64,000 nucleotides of DNA, taken from positions 186,001-250,000 of the forward strand of contig CP012820.1 in the NCBI GenBank assembly GCA_001936135.1. Direction: 5' to 3'. The translations under genes and the position numbers were made by a program. Numbering within the stretch: the stretch's first letter is position 1; every line of letters starts with the position of its first letter. This DNA comes from Saccharomycopsis fibuligera x Saccharomycopsis cf. fibuligera. Lineage: Eukaryota > Ascomycota > Saccharomycetes > Ascoideales > Saccharomycopsidaceae. A model generated the notes under the pieces. That model was not told where the DNA came from. It was given only the letters and a program-made list of their open reading frames with translations, and ran no database searches. Shown here in pieces: positions 30,247 to 41,613 of the stretch.

Positions 30247-31038
30247 CTTGCTTATTTTGGGATTGGGTCGGATTATATTATGTTACGGGTAGAATATCAA
30301 AAAACTCAATATATGTGTGATCTTCCTATCAGATAGTGAAAAATTTATCCATTTGGTAGTTTTTTTGTTCTGGTTTCAACAGGAAAAAAAGTTGTACGTC
30401 ATGTGATATAGCGTGCATTTTCTGTTAATCGCGCTACGTATGTGTAGCTGTTGATATAGCTGAAGCCGAGCATTTATGTCTGTTCAATTTCTATAAATCT
30501 ACAAAATTTCTATAATCAAGTTTCAAACTTATCGAAGACATGATAAACACTTTAGTTAAATATATAGAGAAAAGTTGACTTAAAGAAGAGGAACAAGAAA
30601 AATATGATATGTGATGATTGGCTGGTTTGATTTGTATGTTATATATGAGTTGATAACTAGCAGACCGTTGATTACAGTCACTTCTATTTACTGATAATAT
30701 CCGTCAGCATGTAAGTACTGACCAAAACATCAAACAAGTAAAGGAAGGTAAAAGAAAAAAAAAAAAAAAAATAGACTCTTCAAAACAACAGTCTATATTT
30801 TTATGACTTCGTTTCGCTCATCATGATTGTCATTATTGTTATTACAACACATATTAAAAAACAAACAAGAAAACAAAGAATGTTTCTTTCATGCTTGTAA
30901 GTCGTTGAAAAATACTAATGATAGTTACATTTTGAAAGCAAAATTAACTAGAATGTCATCATATTTTATTCTTTTTTATAATTTTATTTTTTTAGCATTC
31001 AATGGTTTAAGCAATGTTTGAACATTTCTTAAAATAAG
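30247..31038. other. Intergenic region, MRPL22 promoter and 3' side of the complex I gene
   Basis: 0.8 kb, AT-rich, upstream of MRPL22 and downstream of the complex I gene. It has a short A tract near 30752-30769. The 64-codon frame at 30827-31021 looks accidental. Confidence 0.45.
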
Positions 31039-31553
31039 TTATTCCTCATCATCAAAACCTTTCAATTCGCTGTTTCTTGGACCTTTTGGTATTGGATAAC
31101 TAGTTGGCAATGGAACATGGTCTTCAAACAAGAATTTTCTTCTTAATGGAGTAACACCAAACAAAAATACAGGACCCAACAAACCCAAGGAGATGGAGTA
31201 AAACAAGTGTGGTTTGTTGTATGCGTAGAAACGAGCCCACTATTGTTTATTGGTTAGTTAGTTGATACGGTGCGTCATTAAAAAAATAAACTTGTGATAT
31301 TAAAAAAGCGATGCGATAATGGATAACTCGATTTTAACATTGGCATACTGGTAAAGTAACATTGTGACCAGCAAATTAGCCATTTGTCTCATGACTCAAC
31401 CGTAATCATAATCGCAATCACAATGACAATCATACACACAGTTATTATCATGATCGAGAAGCAAAATTTATATTATACTTATCTTCCTCATAGCATTAAC
31501 AAAATACATACACGAATAGGCTGCTTATAGTAAATTGGAATTTGTGCAGACAT
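31039..31553 (-). CDS. Complex I 9.5 kDa-type subunit (spliced, 80 residues)
   Basis: This gene appears only after splicing. Exon 31553-31512 (MSAQIPIYYKQPIR) joins exon 31239-31039 (WARFYAYNKPHLFYSISLGL onward). The 272-nt intron has donor GTATGT and branch site AACTAAC 14 nt before TAG. The 80-residue product has one membrane segment (LFYSISLGLLGPVFLFGVTP), a following basic PLRRKF, and a Pro-rich tail (PLPTSYPIPKGPRNSELKGF). The layout (N-terminal P-I-R, one helix with GPV, then YP-P-GPR and a GFDDE-like end) matches the fungal NADH:ubiquinone oxidoreductase 9.5 kDa subunit of the inner mitochondrial membrane. S. cerevisiae lacks complex I, so its presence fits a CUG-Ser or other complex I-bearing yeast. 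The family call is from memory. Confidence 0.72.
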
Positions 31554-32406
31554 ATTGTTCAAGAATATAATACACCTTAAATTGATATAAAATTAACTTA
31601 ATCCAAAGAAAGTCCAACCAGCGTTCCTTCTCTTTGTTCTGTGTGGATATATGCTATCTATCTACTTTACTGCGCTCTTATTAGTTAAAACTGACACTCT
31701 TTTTTATTTTTTCTTGTCGCTGGAGATTTTTCTGGTTAAATTTGCATTTGTAAGGCTGCTATTGGACAATTATGGTTATGTGCCCCATGGCGCAGGTAAG
31801 ATTGTTATTTGGTATATGCACCTCTGCCAACATCAATAGAGAAGAAATGGCACTGTAGTTTTGTGGGCACATAAATTGCAATTAAATTTATGGCAGCCGC
31901 TATTAAGAAGGTAAAAATGGAAGCAAGCAAATAAACGCTTCTTATTTTTCCAACCTTTTGTTGAAATATAAGCGAGCCAATTTTTTTCAAAGTTATGCAG
32001 TTCTTTGTTAAATCTTCTTTTTTGAACTCATCACTCTAATTTTTGGTAATTATCGAATGGCCAATGCAATATGTGCTTTCTCCTTTTAGTTTCTCTTCAT
32101 TCAAATTTTCTCTTCAAGTGGTTGCTTTTCTCAAGTCAGAAGGAAGCATTGTATCATCTAATGAAACTTGACTTTCCTCTACAAGAGTCTCATAGATAAA
32201 CCCATAATCAGGAATCTTATTTTTAAGAAACTATAAATACAAAAGCAAAAAGTCAATGACTAACACCCTAAAAAATGTTCAAAAAAACAAAGTAAAATAA
32301 AAAAAAAAAAAAAATAGTTCAGCAAAACATATTTTAAATGAAAAGGAAAAGATACCACATGATATCATGTAACTTAACATCAAAACATAGGCACACCTAA
32401 CTTAAT
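31554..32406. other. Intergenic region, complex I gene to SHR3
   Basis: 0.85 kb upstream of the complex I gene and downstream of SHR3. AT-rich with a short A tract near 32298-32316. The frames at 31651-31839 and 31805-31990 overlap on opposite strands and look accidental. Confidence 0.45.
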
Positions 32407-33554
32407 CTAACTCTTTCTTGACTTTCTTTGCTTAACATTACCACCAGCTTGTTTCTTTTTTTCTTCCATTTTTTCCACTTCATCTTCCACTTTTTCTTCC
32501 TCCTTAGCAGTTGCCACTGCAGCAGGAGTACCTTCTTTCATTGTTGGTTCTTCACTTTTACCTGCTGCACCACTAGCGGCACCATGTCCATACTTTTTAG
32601 CATTTCTTTGTTCTTTTTTGAGTTTTTTTTCTTCTTCTTTGGCTGCATCAGCTTGTGCTAATTCATCTTCTTCTTGCTGCTTCTGCACTAATTTCTGATA
32701 TTCAGCTTCAGCAAATTCATCCTCAATGGTTTGATAATAGCGACCTGCTTCAATAAACAATGTCCCAAATAACAAGGTTGCTGCAATTACTTGACTAGCA
32801 GCAATCACATTAACTCCTGTAGCTTCATCAACTTCACCCCAAGTGCCATGAACTGCCGCAGCAATCCCTGTACGAATATTTGTCAAAAATACACAAACTG
32901 CAAGGAAATAAGCACCAAGGGCAGTATATTCGTAAAGTTTGGTGGTTTCTTTTGGTTTATAGATCATGGTGACTAGACCTAAGAAGCCAATTATAGCAAC
33001 GGCAAAAAGAATTCCTTGGATTTTAAGTGGCAAGGCGGCCCAGCGCTGGTAGTGGGTGATGCTGAGCTCAAAGTCAATGTCGCTGGCGGTAGTGGTGAAG
33101 AGGGTTGGGAAAGTGTATGGTGCTTGACCATAGAGAACGCCTAATAAGAATGAGGTGGCTAAAAATCGCGAGCGTTAGTAATGTGGTTCTGTTTATGCGC
33201 CAATGAAGAGGCGTATATGACATGAATATATGGTGCATTGTGTTTGATTTTTATAAATTATCGGTAAGATGTATAATCAATATACTTGGCAGTGTTTGTC
33301 ACTAGTCATATAGGTCATAATTGCAATCCTGGTTCAATTATATACATTTGTAGTTTGTATCCTCTTTGATAATGTTGGTAATATTTCTAACCAGAGCTCA
33401 GTCAGCCAGTTGAACCCTTCCTTTAAAAACAGCAAATCAATATCCGCAAATAATGGCAATAGTATCCATCATTGTAACTAAAATGAAGTAAAAATTACAT
33501 ACCTGAAATACCCAAACCAATTCCGACAGGAATAATTCTAGCATATAATCCCAT
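32407..33554 (-). CDS. SHR3: ER packaging chaperone for amino acid permeases, Shr3 (spliced)
   Basis: I join exon 33554-33503 (17 codons plus one base, MGLYARIIPVGIGLGIS) to exon 33158-32407. The 344-nt intron has donor GTATGT and a TACTAAC branch site 16 nt before TAG. The product is 267 residues. The layout fits Shr3: the N-terminal membrane segment continues across the splice (ATSFLLGVLYG), then a lumenal loop, further helices, and the family motifs YTALGAYFLAVCVFLTNIRT and WGEVDEATGVNVIAASQVI. Shr3 is an ER membrane protein that stops amino acid permeases aggregating and loads them into COPII vesicles. The cytosolic tail is Lys/Glu-rich and about 55 residues longer than the S. cerevisiae protein (210). 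Confidence 0.93.
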
Positions 33555-34405
33555 ATTGTTTTTATATTTTTATGTAAGTGTTTGCGTTTATCTTTGAGTA
33601 TGGTTGGTACTATTATTATAAATACCGCTTGCTCACTGTATATTTTCGCCCGAGATGAGAATAGCACTATTATAGTAAATTAGCAACGTGGATTTGTTGA
33701 ATATAGTATAGCATCAGCTAATTTGATTAATTCCGATTTTCGATGAAGTATGATATCAAAAGAATTGAGCTCGAAAGTTTTACGGTCTGGTAAAGTGGCT
33801 AAGAGATACTATATACCTAGACGTACAACAATTATCAACCGCGCATATAATACTTGTTCCCTCTGATTTTCTCTAGCTCGCTAGCAATTTTTTTTTTTTT
33901 TTTTTTCTGGCATTTTGCCTGGAGCGCCGCCGCGCATACTGAAACCTTGGGCTGCAGTGCGATAAACCCTTCTGGGCCAAGCCTACAGTGTTATCTATCT
34001 AAAGAAGCTAACGATATACCGCTACAGATAATGGTTAGCTCGCTGACGTTAGTTGTGAGCTAATCAGATGATTCTTTTTTTTCAATTGAATACTACTGTT
34101 GCACCAAATGGTATGAATAGCGAGTGGGCTGATGTGTATTGTTCATAGGGCTTTCATTGGGCGTGATTTCTTTATAATATTACGGTATACTTAACTGCTT
34201 CAAATCCTTGACTAGTTAAGCACAAGTAATTTTAAACCGCATTAAGTGCTTGTTCTAACAGCCCAAATTGTCTTGTCAGCATCTGCAGCTTTGACAGGCT
34301 TCCAATTACTTTTGAAAAAAATACTACAATAAAGAATAATTAAAAAGAGTATTTAAACTTTAACATTTTATTAAACTCAGAACAATAAGACCCAATTTAA
34401 AAAAC
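33555..34405. other. Intergenic region, SHR3 promoter and RPS3 3' side
   Basis: 0.85 kb. A T tract lies near 33889-33906, next to a small GC-rich patch. No gene or RNA seen. Confidence 0.45.
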
Positions 34406-35152
34406 TTAAGCAGAAGCTTCAACTGGAGCAGCAGCTTCTGGAGCAGCTTGTTCTTCAGCTTCTTCAGCCTTTTGCTTGTAGACTCTGACGGTTGGTTCAG
34501 TAACTTCTTCATCTTCTTTTGGATCAAAGATCTTAACATAATCTGGCAAAGATCTTGGACCAACTCTGCTGGCAGCTGGGTCTCTCATAATCTTGACCTT
34601 GATACCCAAAACACCTTGTCTCAACAAAACGTGTCTGATGGCAACGTCAATGAAGTCTCTGACTGGTTGACCAGAGTGGATCATGAAACCGTCTTGGAAC
34701 TTCATGGACTTGGCTCTAGCAGCTCTCAATTTACCAGAGATAACAACTTCGACACCCTTAGCGCCAGACTCCATAACGTATCTGACGACACCATAAGCAG
34801 CTCTTCTGATAGCCAAACCGTTCAAAAGCTTGTATTTCAAAGATTCGGCTTGAGCAACAGCGGACAAACCTCTGTCTTGGACTTTTTCAACGAAAAGAAC
34901 AATGGTGTTGTCAGCAAACTTAAATCTCTTTTGGATCAAAGAAGTCAATTCATGGATTCTTCTACCATTTTCACCCAAAACGGCTTGAGTGTGGGTGGCT
35001 CTGATGATAACCTCAGTCTTGGTTGGGGTGACTCTGACTTCGACACCAGCGTAACCTTCTTCGGCCAATTCTCTGGTGAAGAATTCATTCAATTCGGCGT
35101 AAAAGACACCGTCAGCCACGAGCTTTCTTTTCTTGGAGATGATAGCAACCAT
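34406..35152 (-). CDS. RPS3: 40S ribosomal protein uS3
   Basis: Intact 248-residue, intronless frame. The N-terminus ([20 protein letters not shown]) and the KH domain ([12 protein letters not shown], with [20 protein letters not shown] before it) match uS3, as does the C-terminal domain ([40 protein letters not shown]). It is a small-subunit protein at the mRNA entry site that also acts in decoding. The tail is Glu/Ala-rich. Codon choice is strongly biased (AGA, TTG, GTC, AAG), typical of a highly expressed gene. The promoter holds an AGGGCTATTTTT element (35352-35363) shared with RPS10 and a Reb1-like CGGGTAA (35302-35308). Confidence 0.97.
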   Translation of the reverse strand: MVAIISKKRKLVADGVFYAELNEFFTRELAEEGYAGVEVRVTPTKTEVIIRATHTQAVLGENGRRIHELTSLIQKRFKFADNTIVLFVEKVQDRGLSAVAQAESLKYKLLNGLAIRRAAYGVVRYVMESGAKGVEVVISGKLRAARAKSMKFQDGFMIHSGQPVRDFIDVAIRHVLLRQGVLGIKVKIMRDPAASRVGPRSLPDYVKIFDPKEDEEVTEPTVRVYKQKAEEAEEQAAPEAAAPVEASA

Positions 35153-35301
35153 TGTTGATGTTTGTTGTGTTGTTGTGTATAGGTATAGTAATAAAAAGGG
35201 ATGGTATCAAGATGACGGACTTGAATATTGAAAATATTTTGGTTATTTTCCTATAAAATTTTTTTTTCCAGCGAGCGGATGAAAGTAAAAAAATCTTTTT
35301 T

Positions 35302-35308
35302 CGGGTAA
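35302..35308 (-). promoter_or_regulatory. Reb1-like site upstream of RPS3
   Basis: CGGGTAA, the reverse of TTACCCG, lies 150 bp upstream of the RPS3 ATG. Confidence 0.45.
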
Positions 35309-35351
35309 TGTAAGGTGGTTATGTTAGTGTGACTATCACGAGATATAAGGG

Positions 35352-35363
35352 AGGGCTATTTTT
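35352..35363 (+). promoter_or_regulatory. Tbf1-type half site upstream of RPS3
   Basis: AGGGCTATTTTT about 200 bp upstream of RPS3. The same string lies upstream of RPS10 (47487-47498). AGGGCTA is half of the palindromic element reported in Candida ribosomal protein promoters and bound by Tbf1. Binding here is inference. Confidence 0.5.
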
Positions 35364-35966
35364 AAACAAAGATTGCAGTGCTCATAAGCACAGCCAACAT
35401 CGCTTGTAACCATCCGCCATTCGCACATGGGCTATCTGCATAGAGCTGTCTGTTAATGCAGGGGCAGCCTTGTGCGATTAAATGCATCAAGTAGCATTGG
35501 TCCGGCCGAGGGTAGTACCTGTCAAACAAGAATTTTAAAAAAAATCAAAAGAGACGAGCAGACAGACAGGTAGAGAAGTGCCTCATACAGAATGTTGTAA
35601 CAAAATGGTGATAGCTCAGCCAAGTTCAACAGTGGATAGCGAGATATTTTTGAAAATTCTCCACTATTACTGCCGTTGGTCCAGCTTACAATAAACAACA
35701 CCCTTTTGGTGCAGTATAGCCCTTCTTCCCTGTTTACTTTTCTCCCTATTTGCATGCTCGCCTTTCCCCCGCCCCAGATCATCATCTCCAATGCTCAAAT
35801 GCAACTTCGGCTCAATATCCTGTGGCCGAGTAAGCGCCAGCATTATAAAGAAGTAACATATATATAAGCGCTTCATAATCCTCTTCCCCTTCATTTTTTT
35901 CACGCCCGTAATTTTTGTAGCTGTATAATATAGTATAAATTCCAGCTCATATTCTACTACAACAAA

Positions 35967-38609
35967 ATGACAGAAACCCCCGTCATTCTTAGCGGCTCTG
36001 ATCAAGAGAAAGCCCATTTTAGACAGCTTTTCCAAAGCCTATCGGAAAACGACTTGGCCAAAGACGAAGCAGTGGCGTTACCAAATACTAAACAACCAGG
36101 CTATTCCCCCATTTACCGCAATCGGTACATTGTCGAGCACAACGATAATAAACTTATTGATCTAATTGATCCAAAACTTAACACTGCGTTCAATTTTTGG
36201 CAATGTGCAGTCAATTTATGGCCCAAATCTAACTGTATTGGAGAGCGCCGATATCTGCAAGACAAGCACACAGGCAAGTTGCAATTGGATAATTTTTACA
36301 CTTTTCAAACTTATGAGCAAGTGAATGCTCGCAAATCCGCTATTGGCTCGGGAATAATTGAACTTGTTACAAGTCACGTCAACTACAAGGTCGCTAAGCT
36401 CGATGATGTATATACTTACAGTGGTGATCCGAAGCAAGATTGTACTAAATTTGTGGTATCGATTCTTAGCTCAAATCGGCCAGAATGGGTTATTACGGAC
36501 TTGGCCTGCCAAGCATACTCATTGTGTTCTACTACATTGTATGATAATCTAGGTCAAGAAACTGCTAAATATATCTTGGCATTGATGAAATCACCAATAA
36601 TATTCACCACGAAGGACAGAGTGCTCTACATCTTATCATTGAAGAAGCAATACCGAAAAGAGTTGGAAAGTTTGCTTATCATCATTACATTTGATCTGTT
36701 GGATTTCAAAGATGATTATTTTTTTTACAAGTTTGCTCATGCTGTGGGAATTGATTTGTACGACTTCCGCAACTTGGAAAAATTGGGCAAGTTAAATGCT
36801 AGAGAACTTATTCCACCAGTGCCTTCGACACCATATACTGTTTGTTTCACCTCAGGAACAACCGGAGTTTCAAAAGGAGTTTACTTAACTCATGGAAACA
36901 TGGCCACTTCTTTGACTTTTTGCTTTCATCATTGGCCACGACCAACAAAGGAGAATAGTATTGTTGAAAACTTAGCATTACAGCAAACTAATGACTCTAA
37001 TCAACTCAAATCGTACTGCTTATTGCCGTTAGCGCATATTTATGAACGCCAAACCACCACATACTCTCTAGTCTCCAATATCGCCGTCGGATTCCCTTCA
37101 GGCAATATTTCCACCAGGGTTGAAGATTGTTCTATTTTGAAGCCCAACTACATCCAAGCAGTCCCTAGAATTTATACTCGTATTGAGCAAGAAATCAAAG
37201 CCTTGATTAGTAAGAACACATTCCTTCAACAATTCATTACTACAAAGTTCAAGTTACTTTTTAACAATCTCATAAAGGACCCATCGCGCCACTTCAAATT
37301 CAAAACCACTGAAGAAGAATTAGAATTCAAGCATTTTGATTTAATTGTTACTCAAAGATTAAGGGAACTGCAAGGTTTCCACCGTGTCAAGATGTGTCTT
37401 TCTGCAAGTGCTCCAATTTCTCTAACTTCACAAAACTTTATCTGTACAGTTTTAAATGTTGGATTCGTGCAGAACTATGGTGCTAGTGAGGTTACTAGTG
37501 CTTGCACTGGAGAGTTTGCATTCAGATTGCGAATCACAAAGGAAATGTTGAATGATACGTTTGCTAAGAAACAAAGCAACGCAAATGACAATGGTAATGG
37601 TAACAGTAAGGGAAAGCAAAAATCAATAGTTAGCTGTTCGGGCCCAATCGGTGTTACTACAGATATTAAGCTCAAGGATCTCCCTGAGCTAGGTTATGTT
37701 TACGACTCTCCAGACGGCAAACCAAAAGGAGAAGTCCTTTTTCGTGGTCGCCAGGTGTTTAGTAAATACGTTTATCAACCGGAAGTCACTGCTTCATCTT
37801 TCGAAGATCATAATGATGGTGATGGTGATTTTCACTATGGAGGTAATGGCAGTACTAATACCAATGACAAATGGTATCGCACTGGGGATATTTGCGAGTT
37901 GGGGCCAGACGGTAAAATGTACGTTATTGATAGAATCAAAAATTTTTTCAAGCTTAGTGTCGGTGAATACTTGACTCCTGAAAGGATTGAAAATATTTAT
38001 CTTAGCAATGTTCCATTTGTAAACCAATGCTTTGTTCATGGTTGGTCAGATAAGGATTTTATTGTCGGTGTGGTGGGGCTTATTCCTGACCAATTGAAGC
38101 AGTTTTTTCAAAAAGTTGTTTCCACCAGTGATTATGATGATGGTTACAACGACATTAATTCCGAATTGAAACGAAACCTTGACTCAGCTGTTCAACTAAT
38201 CGACCAGTTTGAGAAATCAATAACTGCAAATCAAAAAGAACAATCCCAAGAAATTGAGCTTACTGAGAAACAAACAGAGTTAATCACCTCCTTACTTACC
38301 ATAATCAATGGTAAAAGCAACACCAACGCCAACTTCAACATCAAAACCAATACCAGCGTTAAAAAACTTTTGATCAAAGAAATGAACAACTTAGTAGAAA
38401 AGAATCCGAATATTTCATTGGCCAAATATGAAAAACTTAACAACGCACACTTTGGATATTTTCCTTTAACAATAAAGCAAGGAATGCTAACTCCAACTTT
38501 AAAGTTGCAAAGACCAACAACTATCAAGAATTATAGAGCAATATTGGAAAAATTATATGATGATGAAGGATCGGTTATCGGCAGAAAATCCGGTGATGTA
38601 AAGTTATGA
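35967..38609 (+). CDS. FAA2: Long-chain/medium-chain acyl-CoA synthetase Faa2-like
   Basis: Intact 880-residue frame. It activates fatty acids with ATP and CoA, probably at the peroxisome for beta-oxidation. Matches to Faa2 run throughout: YSPIYRNRYIV, RPEWVITDLACQAYSLCSTT, the AMP-binding P-loop VCFTSGTTGVSKGV near 295-308, CLLPLAHIYERQTT, the adenylate-forming YRTGDICELGPDGKMYVIDR, and KNFFKLSVGEYLTPERIENI. The protein is longer than S. cerevisiae Faa2 (744). Extra length comes from Asn/Gly/Lys-rich inserts near 530-550 and 612-630 and a Ser/Asn/Thr-rich stretch near 790. It ends in GDVKL, a divergent form of the peroxisomal PTS1; S. cerevisiae Faa2 ends in EKL. Confidence 0.93.
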   Translation: MTETPVILSGSDQEKAHFRQLFQSLSENDLAKDEAVALPNTKQPGYSPIYRNRYIVEHNDNKLIDLIDPKLNTAFNFWQCAVNLWPKSNCIGERRYLQDKHTGKLQLDNFYTFQTYEQVNARKSAIGSGIIELVTSHVNYKVAKLDDVYTYSGDPKQDCTKFVVSILSSNRPEWVITDLACQAYSLCSTTLYDNLGQETAKYILALMKSPIIFTTKDRVLYILSLKKQYRKELESLLIIITFDLLDFKDDYFFYKFAHAVGIDLYDFRNLEKLGKLNARELIPPVPSTPYTVCFTSGTTGVSKGVYLTHGNMATSLTFCFHHWPRPTKENSIVENLALQQTNDSNQLKSYCLLPLAHIYERQTTTYSLVSNIAVGFPSGNISTRVEDCSILKPNYIQAVPRIYTRIEQEIKALISKNTFLQQFITTKFKLLFNNLIKDPSRHFKFKTTEEELEFKHFDLIVTQRLRELQGFHRVKMCLSASAPISLTSQNFICTVLNVGFVQNYGASEVTSACTGEFAFRLRITKEMLNDTFAKKQSNANDNGNGNSKGKQKSIVSCSGPIGVTTDIKLKDLPELGYVYDSPDGKPKGEVLFRGRQVFSKYVYQPEVTASSFEDHNDGDGDFHYGGNGSTNTNDKWYRTGDICELGPDGKMYVIDRIKNFFKLSVGEYLTPERIENIYLSNVPFVNQCFVHGWSDKDFIVGVVGLIPDQLKQFFQKVVSTSDYDDGYNDINSELKRNLDSAVQLIDQFEKSITANQKEQSQEIELTEKQTELITSLLTIINGKSNTNANFNIKTNTSVKKLLIKEMNNLVEKNPNISLAKYEKLNNAHFGYFPLTIKQGMLTPTLKLQRPTTIKNYRAILEKLYDDEGSVIGRKSGDVKL

Positions 38610-39421
38610 GGCTGCTATGTTCTTTTTTACAAAACAGTTCTAGAGGGCCCCACTTTGAACTGAATGCACTGGCTGGGTGCTTGCTGGTGTGACTTTATTC
38701 GGTTTTATTTTGAAATCATGTTTAATGGATGAAAAAATAAAGGTTCCTACATATACGTCAATAATCATAAGTAAGCAAGTAAGCATACTCACGGAAATTC
38801 AAACAACATAATCATAAAGTGTTTTGTAGCTCCGCACCACAGCAACTGTTTTTTTAACTCCTCTCGTACAGCGTTGTAGTGTTTTGTTTGTTGCTTAACC
38901 TAAAATATGTTTTCATGCATGTTATCAAAAAAGTTGCAGGTGCGATTTAATTCCATGTATATAAAACTGACAATCCGCTGGTCAGCAGCAGCAGCGGCAG
39001 CTACAGCTAAAAAGGGTTCCCATTTGTGGTAGAAGCGGCACAACTATTCTAAATGAAAGGCTTGTCTCTTCCAAACAAGATTATATAAGCTAAATTTTTA
39101 TACAATATAAGCAAATGAGGACAGTAGGGCTTTGTGTTGAAGATTGGGTAACTTGTATGTGTGAGTCTTTTGGGCACTTGTAATTATTGTTTTAGACATC
39201 GGTGTACACAGAATTTGGGTAAATAAATTGGTTAGCTACTTCTGAAGTTCCCAGGTTTTTTTTTCCTTTTGTTAAAAAACAACCTTGTGAAGTTTTGACT
39301 TCGATGTTGAATTTATCAAATCCGCGCTATATAGGGCCTAGCATGGTCTAGACTCATGTGGCTGATTTGGGGCTTATACTATGGTATCCACAACGGCAAA
39401 AAAAAGGGCAAATATTTAACT

Positions 39422-39422
<1 letters not shown>

Positions 39423-39454
<32 letters not shown>
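39423..39454 (+). repeat. Poly(T) tract, 32 nt
   Basis: Thirty-two uninterrupted T residues in the long intergenic region downstream of FAA2. Confidence 0.93.
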
Positions 39455-39457
<3 letters not shown>

Positions 39458-40193
39458 TGTGGATAGCTAGACGTTTGAACAAAGCAGATATACCCACTTT
39501 GAAACAAACATTGATAGCAGGAAGAGCTCACGGTTTCGAGACGTCTATAATTTACTATTAGTTGCTGAGAATACTACGTAAACCAGAATGGCTTACGTGC
39601 CATCTATACTATTGATTATGAAACTGTAAGCTTGCTAAGCGTCTCTGATATAATAAGTCAATTTAGCATTGCCGTACTATTTAACTAATCACAGTATGGC
39701 GTGGAAATTGCTGCTTATGCAACATATTGACTTTAGTATCTGTCAGTTTTCTTTCTGATATAATACCGGTTCACAGATTTACAGATCTTAGAGACAAGTT
39801 TGTTAACTTTTCATTTGGTAATGGCTTGCAAAACTAATTGCCAAGTTGCCAAACATTGGCAAGCTCAAGCTTACAAGATCTACGAGCATGCGTGCCCATC
39901 TAAAATTGATCTAAAAATAGCTCTCTTTTAGCTTTTCCTTTTTACAATCATTTTTGCTTTTCTATTTTGCTTTACTACTTGGTTATTCGTTTGTTTTGTT
40001 GATGTTTTGCGTCGGCAAGGTCCAAGGCCTTTAGCAACGTTATGGTCTTAATTAATTAGCTCCTTTTCAGCGAAGGTTAAAGCGCGGTCTGAAGTGAGAC
40101 GCAAAAAAAAAGGTGCGAAAATAGCAGCTCACCACTTGAGACACAACAAGCAGAAAACTGCAGCAAATTTGAGATACGCCAAATTTTTACAAA

Positions 40194-40198
<5 letters not shown>

Positions 40199-40237
<39 letters not shown>
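40199..40237 (+). repeat. (CAA)13 microsatellite
   Basis: Thirteen perfect CAA units, not inside a convincing reading frame. Confidence 0.95.
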
Positions 40238-41453
40238 GTAGTGCGCTTTTTACAGTGTTTTTAACCTTGAGAGTGAAAAATTGAAGTTATCTTTTCCAAG
40301 TAACGAAAGGCACGACTTGTGAATCTAACGAGAGAATACTGTGTGTACGGAGTTTACGCGAACCAAACCACATGCGTTGTGCATATATATTATGGACATT
40401 AAGCGCAAAGCTATTTTGTTGTTACGCGTGCACGCGTGGCTACATGGTAAATCAACTTCGGAAAGCAGTTGGAGACCATATAAAAACTACAAACAAGCAC
40501 AGTTGAGAATAACATTGTTATGATTATGATCAAAAGGGTGCATCTTGAAAAGACCTTGCAGCAAAAGCAGCAAAAGGGATATACACACAAATGTCGCAGG
40601 TCTTTGTACTCAGTACGCAGCGTAGAATAATTCATTTTCAATGGTGCTTATCATCTAACAACACACAACCAACAATGCTTCTGAAGTACTGCTTGTTAGA
40701 AAAGAGCCCTTTTGGTGCGAACTTCCAGCCAGCTTTGGAATTTTCTAAAACAAATAGATCTGCCACATACGTACTTCGGATACAGTTAGGACTAAAAAGG
40801 GAAATTTATTAACAAAATTTTCAAGATTTGCGTCACACACTACGGTACGTGAGGGGCGTTTTTTTCCGGATGTTTTACAGTTCTGCGTGTTGGTGGTGGA
40901 AGACATGTTTTCTTCAAGTCCTTTTTGTTTCTATATGTTGTTCTAGCTTGCTTTGAATAACCCAATACGATAACTATAGGTGCCGCCAATTCAACATAGG
41001 GGGAATACCATATATGTCGCGAACTAGTGCTCGCCCTCACCCTCGCCCTCGCGGGACTAATAGTGCTTTGAAAGCAAGTAACTTCGCCCCCATGCTGCAT
41101 ACATGTAATATAATATTAGTATTAAAAGCTAATCTCGCCCAAGTCAACAACAACTTCTGCTATTTTGAGAAGAAAGGGTCTCTCCTATTGGGGAAATATC
41201 TAGCTTCCAAATCGAGCAAGGTCTCAAACTTTTACAGGTGACACAATGTGCCGCGCTGCGTGTTCCTGCAGATCGTCGGCAAACTACGCCAACTGGCGTT
41301 AAACGCTCTCCTTTTTTATTTCGGATCTTCGTTTCTCCTGCATCCAACACGCCCTCGCGTTGCCGTAGAACTGGCTAGCCACACCTCGCGCCTTAGATTG
41401 CGAATACAGATCAAAATAACCAGTACTGGCAGATTAAATCAAGATCCAACATT

Positions 41454-41461
41454 TATATAAA
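41454..41461 (+). promoter_or_regulatory. TATA box of the GPI wall-protein gene
   Basis: TATATAAA, 153 bp before the ATG at 41614. It is followed by a pyrimidine-rich and then A/C-rich leader typical of strongly expressed yeast genes. Confidence 0.6.
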
Positions 41462-41613
41462 CCAGGCATCCCAATAAATAATTCGAAACTTTTTTTAACA
41501 TTTTTTTTTATTTTCTTCATTATTAATCAATCAATCCAACTTATACATTCGCTTACAACAAGTCTAACTCTTTACTTTCGTTTTATTAACACATAACCAA
41601 CCTAATTTTAACA

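Larger units (their letters stand above)
35153..35966. other. Divergent promoter, RPS3 and FAA2
   Basis: 0.8 kb between divergent genes. The RPS3 side contains CGGGTAA at 35302-35308 and AGGGCTATTTTT at 35352-35363. Overlapping frames at 35522-36035 on the minus strand have no support. Confidence 0.55.
38610..41613. other. Long intergenic region upstream of the GPI protein gene
   Basis: 3.0 kb between two plus-strand genes. It contains a T32 tract (39423-39454) and (CAA)13 (40199-40237). A TATATAAA box lies at 41454-41461, 160 bp before the GPI protein ATG. Short frames throughout lack support. The size suggests a heavily regulated promoter or an unseen non-coding transcript. Confidence 0.5.
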
